NCBI RefSeq assembly: GCF_006376675.1
Contig: NZ_VEWK01000010.1
Location: 1-64,000, forward strand
Direction of reading: 5' to 3'
Source: Brucella pecoris
GTDB lineage: Bacteria > Pseudomonadota > Alphaproteobacteria > Rhizobiales > Rhizobiaceae
Length of the DNA: 64,000 bases
Part shown: positions 50,891 to 62,147 of the stretch, piece after piece
Layout of the letters: each line of letters starts with the position of its first letter
Numbering within the stretch: position 1 is the stretch's first letter
Program-made: the position numbers and the translations under genes
The notes under the pieces: model-generated
What the model was told of the DNA's origin: nothing
Databases searched by the model: none
The model's input: only the letters and a program-made list of their open reading frames with translations

Positions 50891-51736
50891 TTATTTGTAA
50901 ACGGAACCATCTACGATGGTCGAAACCTGCTGCGGGGCATAGACCGGACCTGCGCCGCCAAACATATAACGCAGGCCGACGCGTACATCGTGCACATTCA
51001 TGCCATTGTCGTGGCCGTCGCCGATCCACTGGTTGCCTTCAAACATCTTGCCACCGTTGATGTGGCGATAGCGATAACCCGCATCGAGCTTGAGGTTCTG
51101 CGTGAGGTCGACCGATGCACCGGCCATGAGCGCATAGGTAAAGCGCCAGTTGGCAGCGCCTTCCTGCGTGCCTCCATAACGAACATCGTCCAGATCGCCC
51201 CACTTGACGCGCGTGCCGCCGATACCGGCACCGACATAGGGCGTGAAACCGGCAAAGTTGCCGAGGTCGACATAGGCATTGGCGAGAATGGAAAGAGCCG
51301 AGAAGCGCCCGCGCTCGTCGGAAGCGCAATCGATATCACCGTTGCAGGCCGAACCGTAGGTATGACCGTTGAACTTGGCACGGGTCATGTAGTCGACTGT
51401 CAGATCGGTGCGGAAATAGTCCGTCACCTGATAGCCGACACCGCCGCCAACAAGGAACGAGCCCTTCAGGTCACCATAGAGCGTGTTGCTGCCAAAAGTC
51501 GGCGAGCCGCCGCCGCAAGTCGCGCAATTATCGATGGTCGCGTAATCGGCGTCCCTGAACTTGGCCTTGGAGTAACCGATGTCGCCGCGCAGATACCAAC
51601 CACCAACGGCAGGCGGAGCGACAACAACTTCAGGAACAGGTTCGATGATATCCGCCGCAAGAACGACAGGCACCGCAGCCATCAGGGCAACCGATGCTGC
51701 CACACCGGCAAAAAGAGTTTTCGTAAGACTTTTCAT
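50891..51736 (-). CDS. Omp31-like outer membrane protein
   Basis: A 281-residue beta-barrel with signal peptide (GVAASVALMAAVPVVLAA) and the same motifs as its neighbour (GGWYLRGDIGYSKAKF, ANAYVDLGNFAGFTPYVGAG, VRVGLRYMF). It has an inserted surface loop with two Cys pairs (NCATCGGGSP and SACNGDIDCA) that may form disulfides. About 25 residues follow the last aromatic strand end (YMFGGAG...), unusual for a barrel that relies on a C-terminal aromatic. GGGGCAG lies before the ATG. It is a paralogue of the 50006-50695 gene. Confidence 0.85.
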   Translation of the reverse strand: MKSLTKTLFAGVAASVALMAAVPVVLAADIIEPVPEVVVAPPAVGGWYLRGDIGYSKAKFRDADYATIDNCATCGGGSPTFGSNTLYGDLKGSFLVGGGVGYQVTDYFRTDLTVDYMTRAKFNGHTYGSACNGDIDCASDERGRFSALSILANAYVDLGNFAGFTPYVGAGIGGTRVKWGDLDDVRYGGTQEGAANWRFTYALMAGASVDLTQNLKLDAGYRYRHINGGKMFEGNQWIGDGHDNGMNVHDVRVGLRYMFGGAGPVYAPQQVSTIVDGSVYK

Positions 51737-51879
51737 ATGTCTGCCCCATCGGAGAATCGTACCGCCGCAGGCGACGGGTACGGATATTTGAGGGGGAGAC
51801 TATTCGGCAAAAGTTAAATACAACTTAACCTTGTTTTTTTACCAAGTTCATTAACATTCGCTAATTTATTAAACGCAAA

Positions 51880-51904
51880 AAGGCGCAGGTCTCGCCCGCG
51901 CCTT
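51880..51904 (-). terminator. Terminator after glmM
   Basis: AAGGCGC/GCGCCTT stem with an eleven-base loop, followed on the minus strand by TTTTT. Confidence 0.8.
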
Positions 51905-51926
51905 GCTAACATTGTCTTTGCGATGA

Positions 51927-53282
51927 TCAGGCCGCAGCGCTGCTTTCGGACGAAATCACATCGATGATGTCATTGACAACCTTTTCCACCAAACCGCGAT
52001 CATCGCCTTCCGCCATGACACGGATGAGCGGCTCGGTGCCGGACGGACGGATAACCAGACGCCCCTGAACGCCAAGGCGCTCGGTCGCTTCGTCGATTGC
52101 GCTCTTTACCCGCTTGTTTTCCAGCGGCTTGCCGCCAGCGGTGCGAACATTCTTCAGAAGCTGCGGCACCGGATCAAACTTGCGGCAGACTTCACTGATC
52201 GGCCTGCCCTGCTCCTGCGCAACGGCAAGGATCTGCAACGCCGAAATCAGACCGTCACCCGTGGTCGCGAAATCGGACAAAACGATATGGCCAGACTGTT
52301 CGCCCCCGACATTGAAGCCATGTTCGCGCATGTGCTCGACCACATAACGGTCGCCCACCTTGGTGCGGGCCAGCGTCAGGTGACGGTCGGCGAGGAAACG
52401 CTCCAGTCCAAGATTGGACATGACCGTAGCGACGATGCCGCCGCCTTCAAGACGATCGGTTGCAGCCCAGCTTTCGGCAATAACGGCCATCAACTGGTCA
52501 CCATCGATGACGGTACCGTTTTCATCGACCAGCAACACGCGGTCCGCATCGCCATCAAGCGCAATGCCCACATCGGCGCGCACTTCATGAACCTTCTTCA
52601 TCAGACCGATCGGATGCGTTGAACCGCAATCCTCATTGATATTGATGCCGTTCGGTTCGTTGTTGATGGTGATGACTTCGGCACCCAGTTCCCACAAAGC
52701 GGCAGGAGCGACCTTGTAGCCGGCACCATTGGCGCAATCGACAACGACACGCAGACCATTCAGATCGATATTGCGCGGCAGGGTGCGCTTGGCGAACTCG
52801 ATATAGCGATAGATATCGCCATCAACACGCTTGGCGCGACCGACATCACCATGGCTTGCCATGTAGGACGACAGGTCCCCGTCAATCATCGCTTCGATCT
52901 TGAGTTCAATCTCATCGGAAAGCTTGTACCCATCCGGGCCGAAAAGCTTGATGCCATTGTCGTAGAATGGATTGTGCGATGCGGAAATCATCACGCCAAT
53001 ATCGGCACGCAGCGAGCGGCAAAGCATGGCAACAGCGGGCGTCGGGATCGGACCAAGCAGAAAAACATCCATACCGGCGGCGGTGAAACCTGCCACCAGC
53101 GCATTTTCCAGCATATAGCCCGAGCGGCGCGTATCCTTGCCGATCACAACGCGCGAAGCCTGACCCTTGCGGCGGAAGATGTGGCCAACCGCCATGCCGA
53201 CTTTCATGGCGACTTCAGGTGTCATCGGAAAGCTGTTTGCCTGTCCGCGAATACCATCGGTTCCAAAATATTTCCGTGTCAT
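51927..53282 (-). CDS. glmM: Phosphoglucosamine mutase
   Basis: A 451-residue alpha-D-phosphohexomutase making glucosamine-1-phosphate for peptidoglycan and LPS precursors. Present are the N-terminal KYFGTDGIRGQAN, the phosphoserine loop GVMISASHNPFYDNGIKLFG, the metal loop GIALDGDADRVLLVDE, and the C-terminal phosphate-binding RPSGTEPLIRVMAEG. ATG 53282 has AAGG eight bases upstream; a start at 53306 is also open. It lies downstream of ftsH with a terminator between, so it probably has its own promoter in the 264 bp upstream. Confidence 0.95.
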   Translation of the reverse strand: MTRKYFGTDGIRGQANSFPMTPEVAMKVGMAVGHIFRRKGQASRVVIGKDTRRSGYMLENALVAGFTAAGMDVFLLGPIPTPAVAMLCRSLRADIGVMISASHNPFYDNGIKLFGPDGYKLSDEIELKIEAMIDGDLSSYMASHGDVGRAKRVDGDIYRYIEFAKRTLPRNIDLNGLRVVVDCANGAGYKVAPAALWELGAEVITINNEPNGININEDCGSTHPIGLMKKVHEVRADVGIALDGDADRVLLVDENGTVIDGDQLMAVIAESWAATDRLEGGGIVATVMSNLGLERFLADRHLTLARTKVGDRYVVEHMREHGFNVGGEQSGHIVLSDFATTGDGLISALQILAVAQEQGRPISEVCRKFDPVPQLLKNVRTAGGKPLENKRVKSAIDEATERLGVQGRLVIRPSGTEPLIRVMAEGDDRGLVEKVVNDIIDVISSESSAAA

Positions 53283-53546
53283 CTGTTTCGCCTTGCGCTG
53301 AGCCATGAAACGCTCTCTATGCCTTCAAATATATGCCGCCCGAAATGATCGGTGAGCAAAGGCTGTCGATTGGACAGCAGATTTTCGCTGTTCTTAACGC
53401 GAAAACGCTCACAAAAGCAATTTCGCCTTTGGCGGCAGGTTCAACGTTCCCACGTCCAAAGTCGTAAGCTGGTGCAATATGATGCACCGAAATCCTTAAC
53501 GAGCCTTTGCGGCAGGCCCGAGCCAAAACAACGTCAGGAAACAAAA

Positions 53547-53572
53547 AAGCCGGGACAAGCCCGGCTTTCTTT
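53547..53572 (-). terminator. Terminator after ftsH
   Basis: AAGCCGGG-ACAAG-CCCGGCTT stem followed on the minus strand by TTTTTT. It separates ftsH from glmM. Confidence 0.85.
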
Positions 53573-53586
53573 CGCTTTCGAGCCGT

Positions 53587-55515
<1,929 letters not shown>

Positions 55516-55650
55516 ATCGGGTCCAATCGATACCACGGCCATTCCGCGGGCACGGAACGATGTTTCGGTCTAACATAGGATCGAAGGATGGCCTTGCCAA
55601 GGCGCGTTCGGCCCCGCATCCGCGATTCTTGTCACTCTGGTTTACAAAAA

Positions 55651-57006
55651 TTAGGACATTTCCGCGCAGTCGCGCCCAAGACGGGCCTCAACGGCCATTG
55701 CGAGCTCGAAATCATGCCCTGGCAGAACGTGATCGAAGATCGCAAAATGTCGTTTGATATGAATATTTTGCGGAAAATTCTCATCGGGCAGGAACGGCAA
55801 AACGAAAAGTCTGCCATCTCTATACAGGGCCGGCAGAACCAGCAGCGCGTCACGCTTTCGAGATTCGGTTTCAATGTTCTGCGACTTCAGAAAGTCCGTA
55901 AGTTCCTGTCGTCCCGGCGCAGCAAGATCAAAACCCGTTTCGCTTTCATTTGAAAAACGGAAACGGCCGTCCCAGACAATTTCTTTGCCCGGCTCCAGCG
56001 GCAGTTTCGGCAGGTTGCGCTTTTCGCGACGGAACCGATGTGGTGAATCGTCCTCGCCGCGCTCGATCAAAGCACCGAATACCGTCAGGCGATGGCTGTC
56101 GTCTCCCCCAGACAGAACCCGTTCAATGCGTGACCGCTCGCTATCGCCCGGCAGGAAACGACGCCCACCGGCAATTGCCGCCAGTAATCCCGAGAAAAGA
56201 CGCCTCACATTGACAGGAAGAGCAGCGTAAAGTTCTGGAGCAACGAGCAACGCTCCGTTTGCATCAACGCGCAAGCTTGCCGGATCGGCGATTGCGGCGA
56301 TCAAGGCCGCATTGTCACGCTCGCGCGCGGCCCCGGCCCCGGCAATCTGGTCAAGAATCATCTGCTTGTCGGTCTCGGCAGCGATGCCCAGACGAATCCG
56401 CGGTCGTTCATATTTCGTATTTGCGTTGCTGGGATCATCCACCCAGGCGATACCTCTGCTGCGCAATTCATCGCGTAACGCCTGCCGGGAAACGGTGAGC
56501 AGCGGGCGATCGAGTTCGATCGATCCTTCCAGCCATGCGCGCGACGACATGGAGGCAAGCCCACGCGCCTCGGCATGGCCGCTGCGTTCCTTGCGCATCA
56601 GAAAGGTTTCGATCTGGTCATCTTGCGTATGACCGGTGACGATGAAGGCTCCACCCGCATCCCGTGCCGCCTGTACCAGCAGGCGATAGCGCGCCGTGCG
56701 CGCGGCTGCGGCAAGCCCATTTGTCGGCTTGGCCTCGTCCCAGACCAGAATGCGGTGTTCGATTCCATATTGTCGGCAAAGCAGGCCGACATTTTCGGCT
56801 TCATCCTTCGATTCGACGCGCAGCCGATGGTCCACCGTAACGGCAATCAACCGGGGTGGGTTCTGTAGCATGGCCAGATAATCCCGAAGGAGGAAAAGCA
56901 GGCCGATTGAATCGCTGCCACCCGAAACGGCAGCAACAATGGCACTGGCTTGCCCAAATCCGAATGGCTCGAATAGTTTGAAAATATTGCTTGGGGTGAG
57001 CCCCAC
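55651..57006 (-). CDS. tilS: tRNA(Ile)-lysidine synthetase
   Basis: A 451-residue N-type ATP pyrophosphatase. The PP-loop IVAAVSGGSDSIGLLFLL is near the N-terminus, then VTGHTQDDQIETFLMRK and the C-terminal substrate-binding domain. It modifies C34 of the tRNA-Ile CAU anticodon to lysidine, an essential step. I prefer GTG 57006, with GCGGAG seven bases upstream, over a TTG at 57021. Fifteen bases separate it from cpoB. The order cpoB-tilS-ftsH is typical of Rhizobiales. Confidence 0.92.
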   Translation of the reverse strand: MGLTPSNIFKLFEPFGFGQASAIVAAVSGGSDSIGLLFLLRDYLAMLQNPPRLIAVTVDHRLRVESKDEAENVGLLCRQYGIEHRILVWDEAKPTNGLAAAARTARYRLLVQAARDAGGAFIVTGHTQDDQIETFLMRKERSGHAEARGLASMSSRAWLEGSIELDRPLLTVSRQALRDELRSRGIAWVDDPSNANTKYERPRIRLGIAAETDKQMILDQIAGAGAARERDNAALIAAIADPASLRVDANGALLVAPELYAALPVNVRRLFSGLLAAIAGGRRFLPGDSERSRIERVLSGGDDSHRLTVFGALIERGEDDSPHRFRREKRNLPKLPLEPGKEIVWDGRFRFSNESETGFDLAAPGRQELTDFLKSQNIETESRKRDALLVLPALYRDGRLFVLPFLPDENFPQNIHIKRHFAIFDHVLPGHDFELAMAVEARLGRDCAEMS

Positions 57007-57021
57007 GAAATAACTCCGCAA

Positions 57022-58512
57022 TCAGCACTTAGCGCGGCTGCGCTCATCAGCAACGCGTTTCAATATGGCGGGCGCCGCCTTGGGGTAACGGTCTGGAATC
57101 TGCGCAAAAGTTGCGCAGGCGACATCGCGATTGTCCATCTTTTCAAGCGTCATGCCGAGCTTGAACATGTTTTCCGGCGCTCGCTTCGAATCAGGGTAAT
57201 CGCGCTGCGTATCGATGAAAACCGTTGCGGCTTCCGGAAAACGGCCCTGACCGTAAAGCGACTCTCCAAGCCAGAAACGCGCTTCCGCCGTATTGGGATC
57301 AGCCGGATAGCGCTTCACATGCTCGCGGAAACCGGTTTCGGCCGACTTGTAATCGCCCGACATCAGAAATTGATAGGATGCCTGATAAAGCGAATTGGGA
57401 TTATCGTCGGTCGGAAGAGATGCAACCGCATCGCCTGCAGCCGTACCACCCGCCGCAGCGCCGGGTGCCGCGCCTGGCTGTGCTGCGCGCGGTGTGGTGT
57501 CAAGCGTTTCGCCGATTACATTGCCATTGGCGTCGAACCGGATGGAACCCAGCGTTTGCGGCGGTTCGCCACGTGCCGGTCCACCCTGTGCGGGCGCATT
57601 CGAACCAATAGCCACGGAATCGGCGCCAGAGGACTGGCTGGCTGCAGTCTGCGAGGATGCATCATATCCGCCGCCCTGCGGAGCATTTCCGGAAACCCCG
57701 CCATCGAGGTTTCCGTTGCTGCCCGGATTTGAACCGGCATCGGCGAGCGACGTGTCGCCACCGCCTTGCTGAACACCCGTATCGGCGCGCTTTCCCGTTT
57801 CCAGAAACTGGAAGCGGCCTTCATTTGCTTCCTGCATCTTTTGCATCTGATCCTGCATTTCGAGGATCTGGAAGTTCATGGCTTCCGCACGTGCGCCCAA
57901 GGCATCTGCTATCGCGGCAGGATTGCCCGTACCCTGTGCACAGAGATCGGCACCGGGAGAGGCAGCAGCCGCAGCAGACTGAACCCCACTACCGGAAGAA
58001 GGCGAGGTTACGCCGCTCTTCTTTTCCAGTTCCTCGAACCGGAATTCGTTGTCTTCCTGCGTCTTTTGCAACTGATTATCGGTAAACGAAATCTGGGCGT
58101 CCACATCCTCGACCTTACCGGTCAGGTTGCGAATCAGTTCCTGCTGAAGGCCAGGACTCTGATAGCCGCCGCCCTGTCCGGCGCCGCCGCTATCCCGCAT
58201 GGCTTCATCGAGAATCGCCATCGAGCCGATGCTGACGTGGTTCTGTGCGCCACCACGGCCCTTTTCCAGTGCCTGGAACCGCGCTTCGTTATCGCGCTGG
58301 ATTTTCAGCATCTTGTCGCGAAGCTGCAAAATCCGCGCGTAGGACTGGGCGTTCTGATGTGCCAGATTGCAGACTTGCTGCGAAAACTGATCCCCGCCGG
58401 GAGCGCCTGCCTGTGCGAGCTGAATCCCCCCTTGCGAAGAAACAGATGCCGCCATAACCGGAGCACTCACCAAAAGCGGCAGCATGGCAATTGCCAGTGT
58501 CACTTTCCTCAT
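57022..58512 (-). CDS. cpoB: Cell division coordinator CpoB (YbgF)
   Basis: A 496-residue periplasmic protein, nearly twice the E. coli length. It has a signal peptide (KVTLAIAMLPLLVSAPVMAA), then three spaced copies of a coiled-coil segment (about residues 54-85, 134-165 and 210-240; each like QLQKTQEDNEFRFEELE), a Gly/Ser/Pro-rich linker and C-terminal TPR-like repeats (about 375-490). CpoB binds TolA and links Tol-Pal to peptidoglycan synthesis. ATG 58512 follows GAGG; an ATG at 58524 is an alternative. The triple N-terminal repeat is unusual. Confidence 0.9.
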   Translation of the reverse strand: MRKVTLAIAMLPLLVSAPVMAASVSSQGGIQLAQAGAPGGDQFSQQVCNLAHQNAQSYARILQLRDKMLKIQRDNEARFQALEKGRGGAQNHVSIGSMAILDEAMRDSGGAGQGGGYQSPGLQQELIRNLTGKVEDVDAQISFTDNQLQKTQEDNEFRFEELEKKSGVTSPSSGSGVQSAAAAASPGADLCAQGTGNPAAIADALGARAEAMNFQILEMQDQMQKMQEANEGRFQFLETGKRADTGVQQGGGDTSLADAGSNPGSNGNLDGGVSGNAPQGGGYDASSQTAASQSSGADSVAIGSNAPAQGGPARGEPPQTLGSIRFDANGNVIGETLDTTPRAAQPGAAPGAAAGGTAAGDAVASLPTDDNPNSLYQASYQFLMSGDYKSAETGFREHVKRYPADPNTAEARFWLGESLYGQGRFPEAATVFIDTQRDYPDSKRAPENMFKLGMTLEKMDNRDVACATFAQIPDRYPKAAPAILKRVADERSRAKC

Positions 58513-58622
58513 TGGTTTCCTCATTCCCTTTTGCCCCTGCGAGTTCACAATGAACAGGATGATCAAGTGCCGCGCCTGAATGGGCGCTGAACATGGTTTG
58601 CCGCACGACCAGCTCCGCTTTT

Positions 58623-58670
58623 AGAGCATTTCCAGCAAAAGTGCGAAGCGGTTTTGCGTCGGATAATGCG
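58623..58670. repeat. RIME-like module B
   Basis: Full copy with AGAGCATTTCCAGC, the GTGCGAAGCGGTTTTGCG core and a GGATAATGCG end, between pal and cpoB. Confidence 0.85.
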
Positions 58671-58755
58671 AAAAGCGAAGGCCCTTTGACGCTCACTATG
58701 ACAAGTGCGACTTCGGCCAAAATTTGTCGAAGCGGCAAATCTGTCGGTCCGAAAC

Positions 58756-58780
58756 GAAAAAAGCGGCCCGAAAGCCGCTT
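58756..58780 (-). terminator. Terminator after pal
   Basis: AAGCGGC-CCGAAA-GCCGCTT stem followed on the minus strand by a T-run. It separates pal from cpoB. Confidence 0.85.
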
Positions 58781-58808
58781 TTCCGTAACACTATCAAGTG
58801 TTCGCTGA

Positions 58809-59315
58809 TTAGCTGCCTGCACCGTTGAGAACGGTGACAGCGCGGCGGTTCTGCGACCAGCACGAGTCGGCGTCACAAACTGCGACCGGACGTTCGTTAC
58901 CGTAGGAGATGGTGCGCATACGGTTGGTCGGTACGCCACGCGAAGCGAGGAAGTCGCGGGTGGCAGCTGCACGACGCTGGCCGAGAGCGAGGTTGTATTC
59001 ACGCGTACCGCGTTCGTCGGCATGGCCTTCGACGGTGATCGAATACTGCGGGTAACGCTGCAGCCACTGAGCCTGCTTGGAAAGCGTCTGCTGTGCATCC
59101 GCACGGATCAGCGACGAGTCGAGATCGAAGAAGATGCGATCGCCGACATTGACCGTGAAGTCCTGCGAGGAACCTGGCGTAGCAGCGCCTGCACCGAGAC
59201 CCAGATCACCGGCATTGTTCGGAAGGTTCTTCTTGGACGCACAACCGGCAACGGCGAGCGACATGAAAAGGGCAATAGCGATCGGGCTACGTGCAATCGA
59301 CTGGATACGGCGCAT
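58809..59315 (-). CDS. pal: Peptidoglycan-associated lipoprotein (Pal/Omp16)
   Basis: A 168-residue lipoprotein with lipobox LAVAGCASKK (lipidated Cys about residue 25) and an OmpA-like peptidoglycan-binding domain: FDLDSSLIRADAQQTL, ITVEGHADERGTREYN and LGQRRAAATRDFLASRG. It anchors the outer membrane to peptidoglycan and partners TolB; in Brucella it is the antigen Omp16. ATG 59315 has AAGGAG nine bases upstream. It lies downstream of tolB after a gap containing a terminator and a repeat. Confidence 0.95.
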   Translation of the reverse strand: MRRIQSIARSPIAIALFMSLAVAGCASKKNLPNNAGDLGLGAGAATPGSSQDFTVNVGDRIFFDLDSSLIRADAQQTLSKQAQWLQRYPQYSITVEGHADERGTREYNLALGQRRAAATRDFLASRGVPTNRMRTISYGNERPVAVCDADSCWSQNRRAVTVLNGAGS

Positions 59316-59514
59316 GGGCCGGAGCTCCTTAAGATTTGATGTTCCTGCGTAACCATCCAATAATCATATTGAGGTTAAGACAGGCTCAAGAAGTATGGTT
59401 AATATTTTCTTGCGGCCAGATGCAACCGGCAGTTTCCGGCAGCAATTCTAGTTCTAGCCCTTGGGGGCAAAATGCGGCAGAAACACGGCTTCCCGGCAAT
59501 GATTGTGGCAAATT

Positions 59515-59618
59515 GAGCATTTCCAGCAAAAGTGCGAAGCGGCTTTGCGTTAGGATAATGCGACAAAACAAAGAGATAGAGCGGTTCCCCGATTCCGGCT
59601 TAACCGGAACCGCTCTAT
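59515..59618. repeat. RIME-like mosaic repeat, two modules
   Basis: Module B (GAGCATTTCCAGC, core GTGCGAAGCGGCTTTGCG) is followed by a near-perfect module A palindrome, ATAGAGCGGTTCC ... GGAACCGCTCTAT. It lies between tolB and pal, in the likely pal promoter region. Confidence 0.85.
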
Positions 59619-59626
59619 CCATGAAA

Positions 59627-59654
59627 AAGGCGCGAAACCGGAGCTTCGCGCCTT
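59627..59654 (-). terminator. Terminator after tolB
   Basis: AAGGCGCGAA/TTCGCGCCTT stem followed on the minus strand by TTTTTC. Confidence 0.8.
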
Positions 59655-59681
59655 CACTTTCCGTAACTATGCGCAAATGCG

Positions 59682-61013
59682 CTATTCGAGCAGCGGCGAC
59701 CAGGCCGGATCGGATGCATAGTTCGGCGTCTGGATCTGGCGTTCGTTGCGGCCAGTCAGGTCGATGGTGAAAAGCTTCGGACCGCCTGCCCCTGCCGCCT
59801 TGCGGAAGAACATCAGCACACGGCCGTTCGGAGCCCAGGTCGGACCCTCATTGTGGAAGCCCGAGGTCAACAGGCGTTCGCCCGAACCGTCGGTCTTCAT
59901 CACACCGATAGAGAACTGGCCTTGCGACTGCTTGGTGAAGGCGATGAGGTCTCCGCGCGGCGACCAGACCGGCGTGGAGTAGCTGCCATCACCCATCGAA
60001 ATGCGGCGCGGATTGGAACCATCGGCACCCATGATGTAAAGCTGCGGGCGTCCGCCACGGTCGGAGGAGAAAACAATCTGCGATCCGTCTGGCGAATATG
60101 ACGCGCTTGTATCAATCGCCTGGCTGTTGGTCAGACGCGTGGTCGAACGATTGCGCAGGTCCATCGTATAGACGTTGGCGCTACCGTCGTCCTGAAGCAG
60201 GCTCATCACGACCTTCTGGCCATCCGGCGAGAAGCGCGGGGCGATGGTCATGCCAGGGAAATTGCCGACGAGTTCACGCTGGCCGGTTTCGAGCTGCAGC
60301 AGATACACCTTCGGCGAACCGCCTTCGAACGACATATAGGTGACTTCCTGACGGTTCGGCGAGAAACGCGGCGTCAGCGAAATGGCACGGCCGTCGGAAA
60401 TGTAACGCACATTGGCGCCGTCCTGGTCCATGATGGCAAGGCGCTTTACGCGCTTCTGCGCGGGGCCGGATTCATCGACGAAAACGACACGCGTGTCGAA
60501 ATAGCCTTTTTCACCGGTCAGGCGCTCATAGATGGCGTCGGCGATGATATGCGCGACGCGGCGCCAGTTGTCCGGCGTGGTGAAAAACTGCTGGCCGATC
60601 ATCTGCTGGCCACCGAACGTATCCCAAAGGCGGAACTCGGCCTTGAGACGACCATCCGGCTGCTTGGTGATACGGCCCGTGACGAGCGCCTGCGCATTGA
60701 TGACCTTCCAGTCCTCGAAACGCGGAGCCGCGTCCGGATTGGAAATCTTCTCGATGAAAGCGCCCTTGTCGATCGGTGCGAAAAGACCCGAACGCTCAAG
60801 GTCGGCCGCGATAACCGATGTGATATTCGGTCCGAGCTGGTCAGCCGAAAGGAAATCGGTGATGGCGATCGGCAGCGGCTCGATCACACCCTTGTTGATA
60901 TTGATTTCCACGACGGCGCGCGCCGGCATGGTGCAGACAAGGCTTGCGGCAATCATACACGCGAAAGCCGAAAAGACCGTCCGGATCTTTGTATTGATGA
61001 TGCCGATTTTCAT
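59682..61013 (-). CDS. tolB: Tol-Pal system beta-propeller protein TolB
   Basis: A 443-residue periplasmic protein with signal peptide (TVFSAFACMIAASLVCTMPARA), an N-terminal TolB_N domain and a six-blade propeller built from repeats such as SLTPRFSPNRQEVTYMSFEG, IAPRFSPDGQKVVMSLLQDD and TSASYSPDGSQIVFSSDRGG. It binds Pal and TolA. The start at 61013 has GAGG and AGAAG upstream; a longer open frame overlaps the tolA end. It follows tolA closely in the operon. Confidence 0.95.
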   Translation of the reverse strand: MKIGIINTKIRTVFSAFACMIAASLVCTMPARAVVEININKGVIEPLPIAITDFLSADQLGPNITSVIAADLERSGLFAPIDKGAFIEKISNPDAAPRFEDWKVINAQALVTGRITKQPDGRLKAEFRLWDTFGGQQMIGQQFFTTPDNWRRVAHIIADAIYERLTGEKGYFDTRVVFVDESGPAQKRVKRLAIMDQDGANVRYISDGRAISLTPRFSPNRQEVTYMSFEGGSPKVYLLQLETGQRELVGNFPGMTIAPRFSPDGQKVVMSLLQDDGSANVYTMDLRNRSTTRLTNSQAIDTSASYSPDGSQIVFSSDRGGRPQLYIMGADGSNPRRISMGDGSYSTPVWSPRGDLIAFTKQSQGQFSIGVMKTDGSGERLLTSGFHNEGPTWAPNGRVLMFFRKAAGAGGPKLFTIDLTGRNERQIQTPNYASDPAWSPLLE

Positions 61014-61069
61014 GTCTTCTGGGACCTCTTTGTCCTTGGCAAGTAAGTTGATTGGCGACCGGAACCCGG

Positions 61070-62140
61070 TCAGAACATTTCGCTCGGGTCGAAGTTGACG
61101 ATCACTTCCGACCATGAATCATATTTGTCGACTGGCAGATTGTACGGCGCGCAGCGTGCGACAGCGCGCTTTGCGCTCTCGGCTGCAGCACGACCCACAC
61201 CGTCACCGCCACCGCCTGACGTCACCTCCGGAGCGCCCTGAATGGAGCCATCCTGGTTCAGTTTCATCTTGACGGTTACGACCAGCCCCGGCGCGTCAGC
61301 CACACCGGCAGGCACGTTCCAGCACTTCGAAATCGCTCCGCGCAGTGCGTCCATTTCGCTCTGGCTGAGCTTAGCGCCGCCAGTATTCTTCTTGCCGCCA
61401 AGCGAAGCCTGATCGGTGGAGCGCTTGGCGCCGCCGCCTGCTGCCTTCTGCTTGTTCAGAAGGGCTGCAACCTCATCCACAATCGCATCGTTTTTCGATT
61501 TCGAAGTCTGAGCGGCGTTCTGCGTCGGCTTCTTATCTTCCGTCGGCTTGCGATCCGGCGTCTTCGCGGTCTGTGCCTGTGGCGGCTTCGGCTTGGCGTC
61601 GGGCGCGGGAACCTTGTCCGGCAGCTTCGGCGCCTCCGCGTCAGGGGCTTCCGCCTGCTTGTCGATAGCTTCGGCCACCGGATCAGGCTTCACTTCCTGC
61701 TTTTCTTCCGGCTTGGCCTGCACTTCCGTCGCTGGAACCGGCGTCGGTTTGGTCTCGGGCTTCTGTTCCGGTTTCGGATCAGGCTTCGGCTCCGGCTTCT
61801 TCACCGGTTCCGGCTGTGCCTTGGGTTCTTCTGCCGCCTCGATCGGTTTCGCCTTGGCGTCGGGTTTGGGCGGCGTCTGGGTATCGATATCCTGATCGCC
61901 GAAATTCTCGGCGTTAGGAACCGTCTGTGGTTTGGTCGTTGGCACGGGCGCCGATTTTTCCTTCATGGGCGCGGTCTTTTCGCCCTGCTGAATTTGCGTC
62001 ATCGACTCGATCGGCACGATATCAACCGGAAACGATTCCGAATCCTGCACGTCGAAAGCCTTCGGCGAGGAAAACGAAACCACTGCCAGCGCGACCGCAA
62101 CGGCATGCAAGGCAACAGAAGATGTCAGGCCAGCCTTCAT
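61070..62140 (-). CDS. tolA: Tol-Pal cell envelope protein TolA
   Basis: A 356-residue protein: N-terminal anchor helix (about residues 5-26), a long Pro/Lys/Glu/Ala-rich periplasmic spacer (about 60-235, KPEPKPDPKPEQKPE-type repeats) and a C-terminal TolA domain with ISKCWNVPAGVADAPGLVV and AVARCAPYNLPVDKY; the two Cys probably form a disulfide. It links TolQR energy to TolB/Pal during division. Seven bases after tolR. Confidence 0.93.
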   Translation of the reverse strand: MKAGLTSSVALHAVAVALAVVSFSSPKAFDVQDSESFPVDIVPIESMTQIQQGEKTAPMKEKSAPVPTTKPQTVPNAENFGDQDIDTQTPPKPDAKAKPIEAAEEPKAQPEPVKKPEPKPDPKPEQKPETKPTPVPATEVQAKPEEKQEVKPDPVAEAIDKQAEAPDAEAPKLPDKVPAPDAKPKPPQAQTAKTPDRKPTEDKKPTQNAAQTSKSKNDAIVDEVAALLNKQKAAGGGAKRSTDQASLGGKKNTGGAKLSQSEMDALRGAISKCWNVPAGVADAPGLVVTVKMKLNQDGSIQGAPEVTSGGGGDGVGRAAAESAKRAVARCAPYNLPVDKYDSWSEVIVNFDPSEMF

Positions 62141-62147
62141 GATGGCG

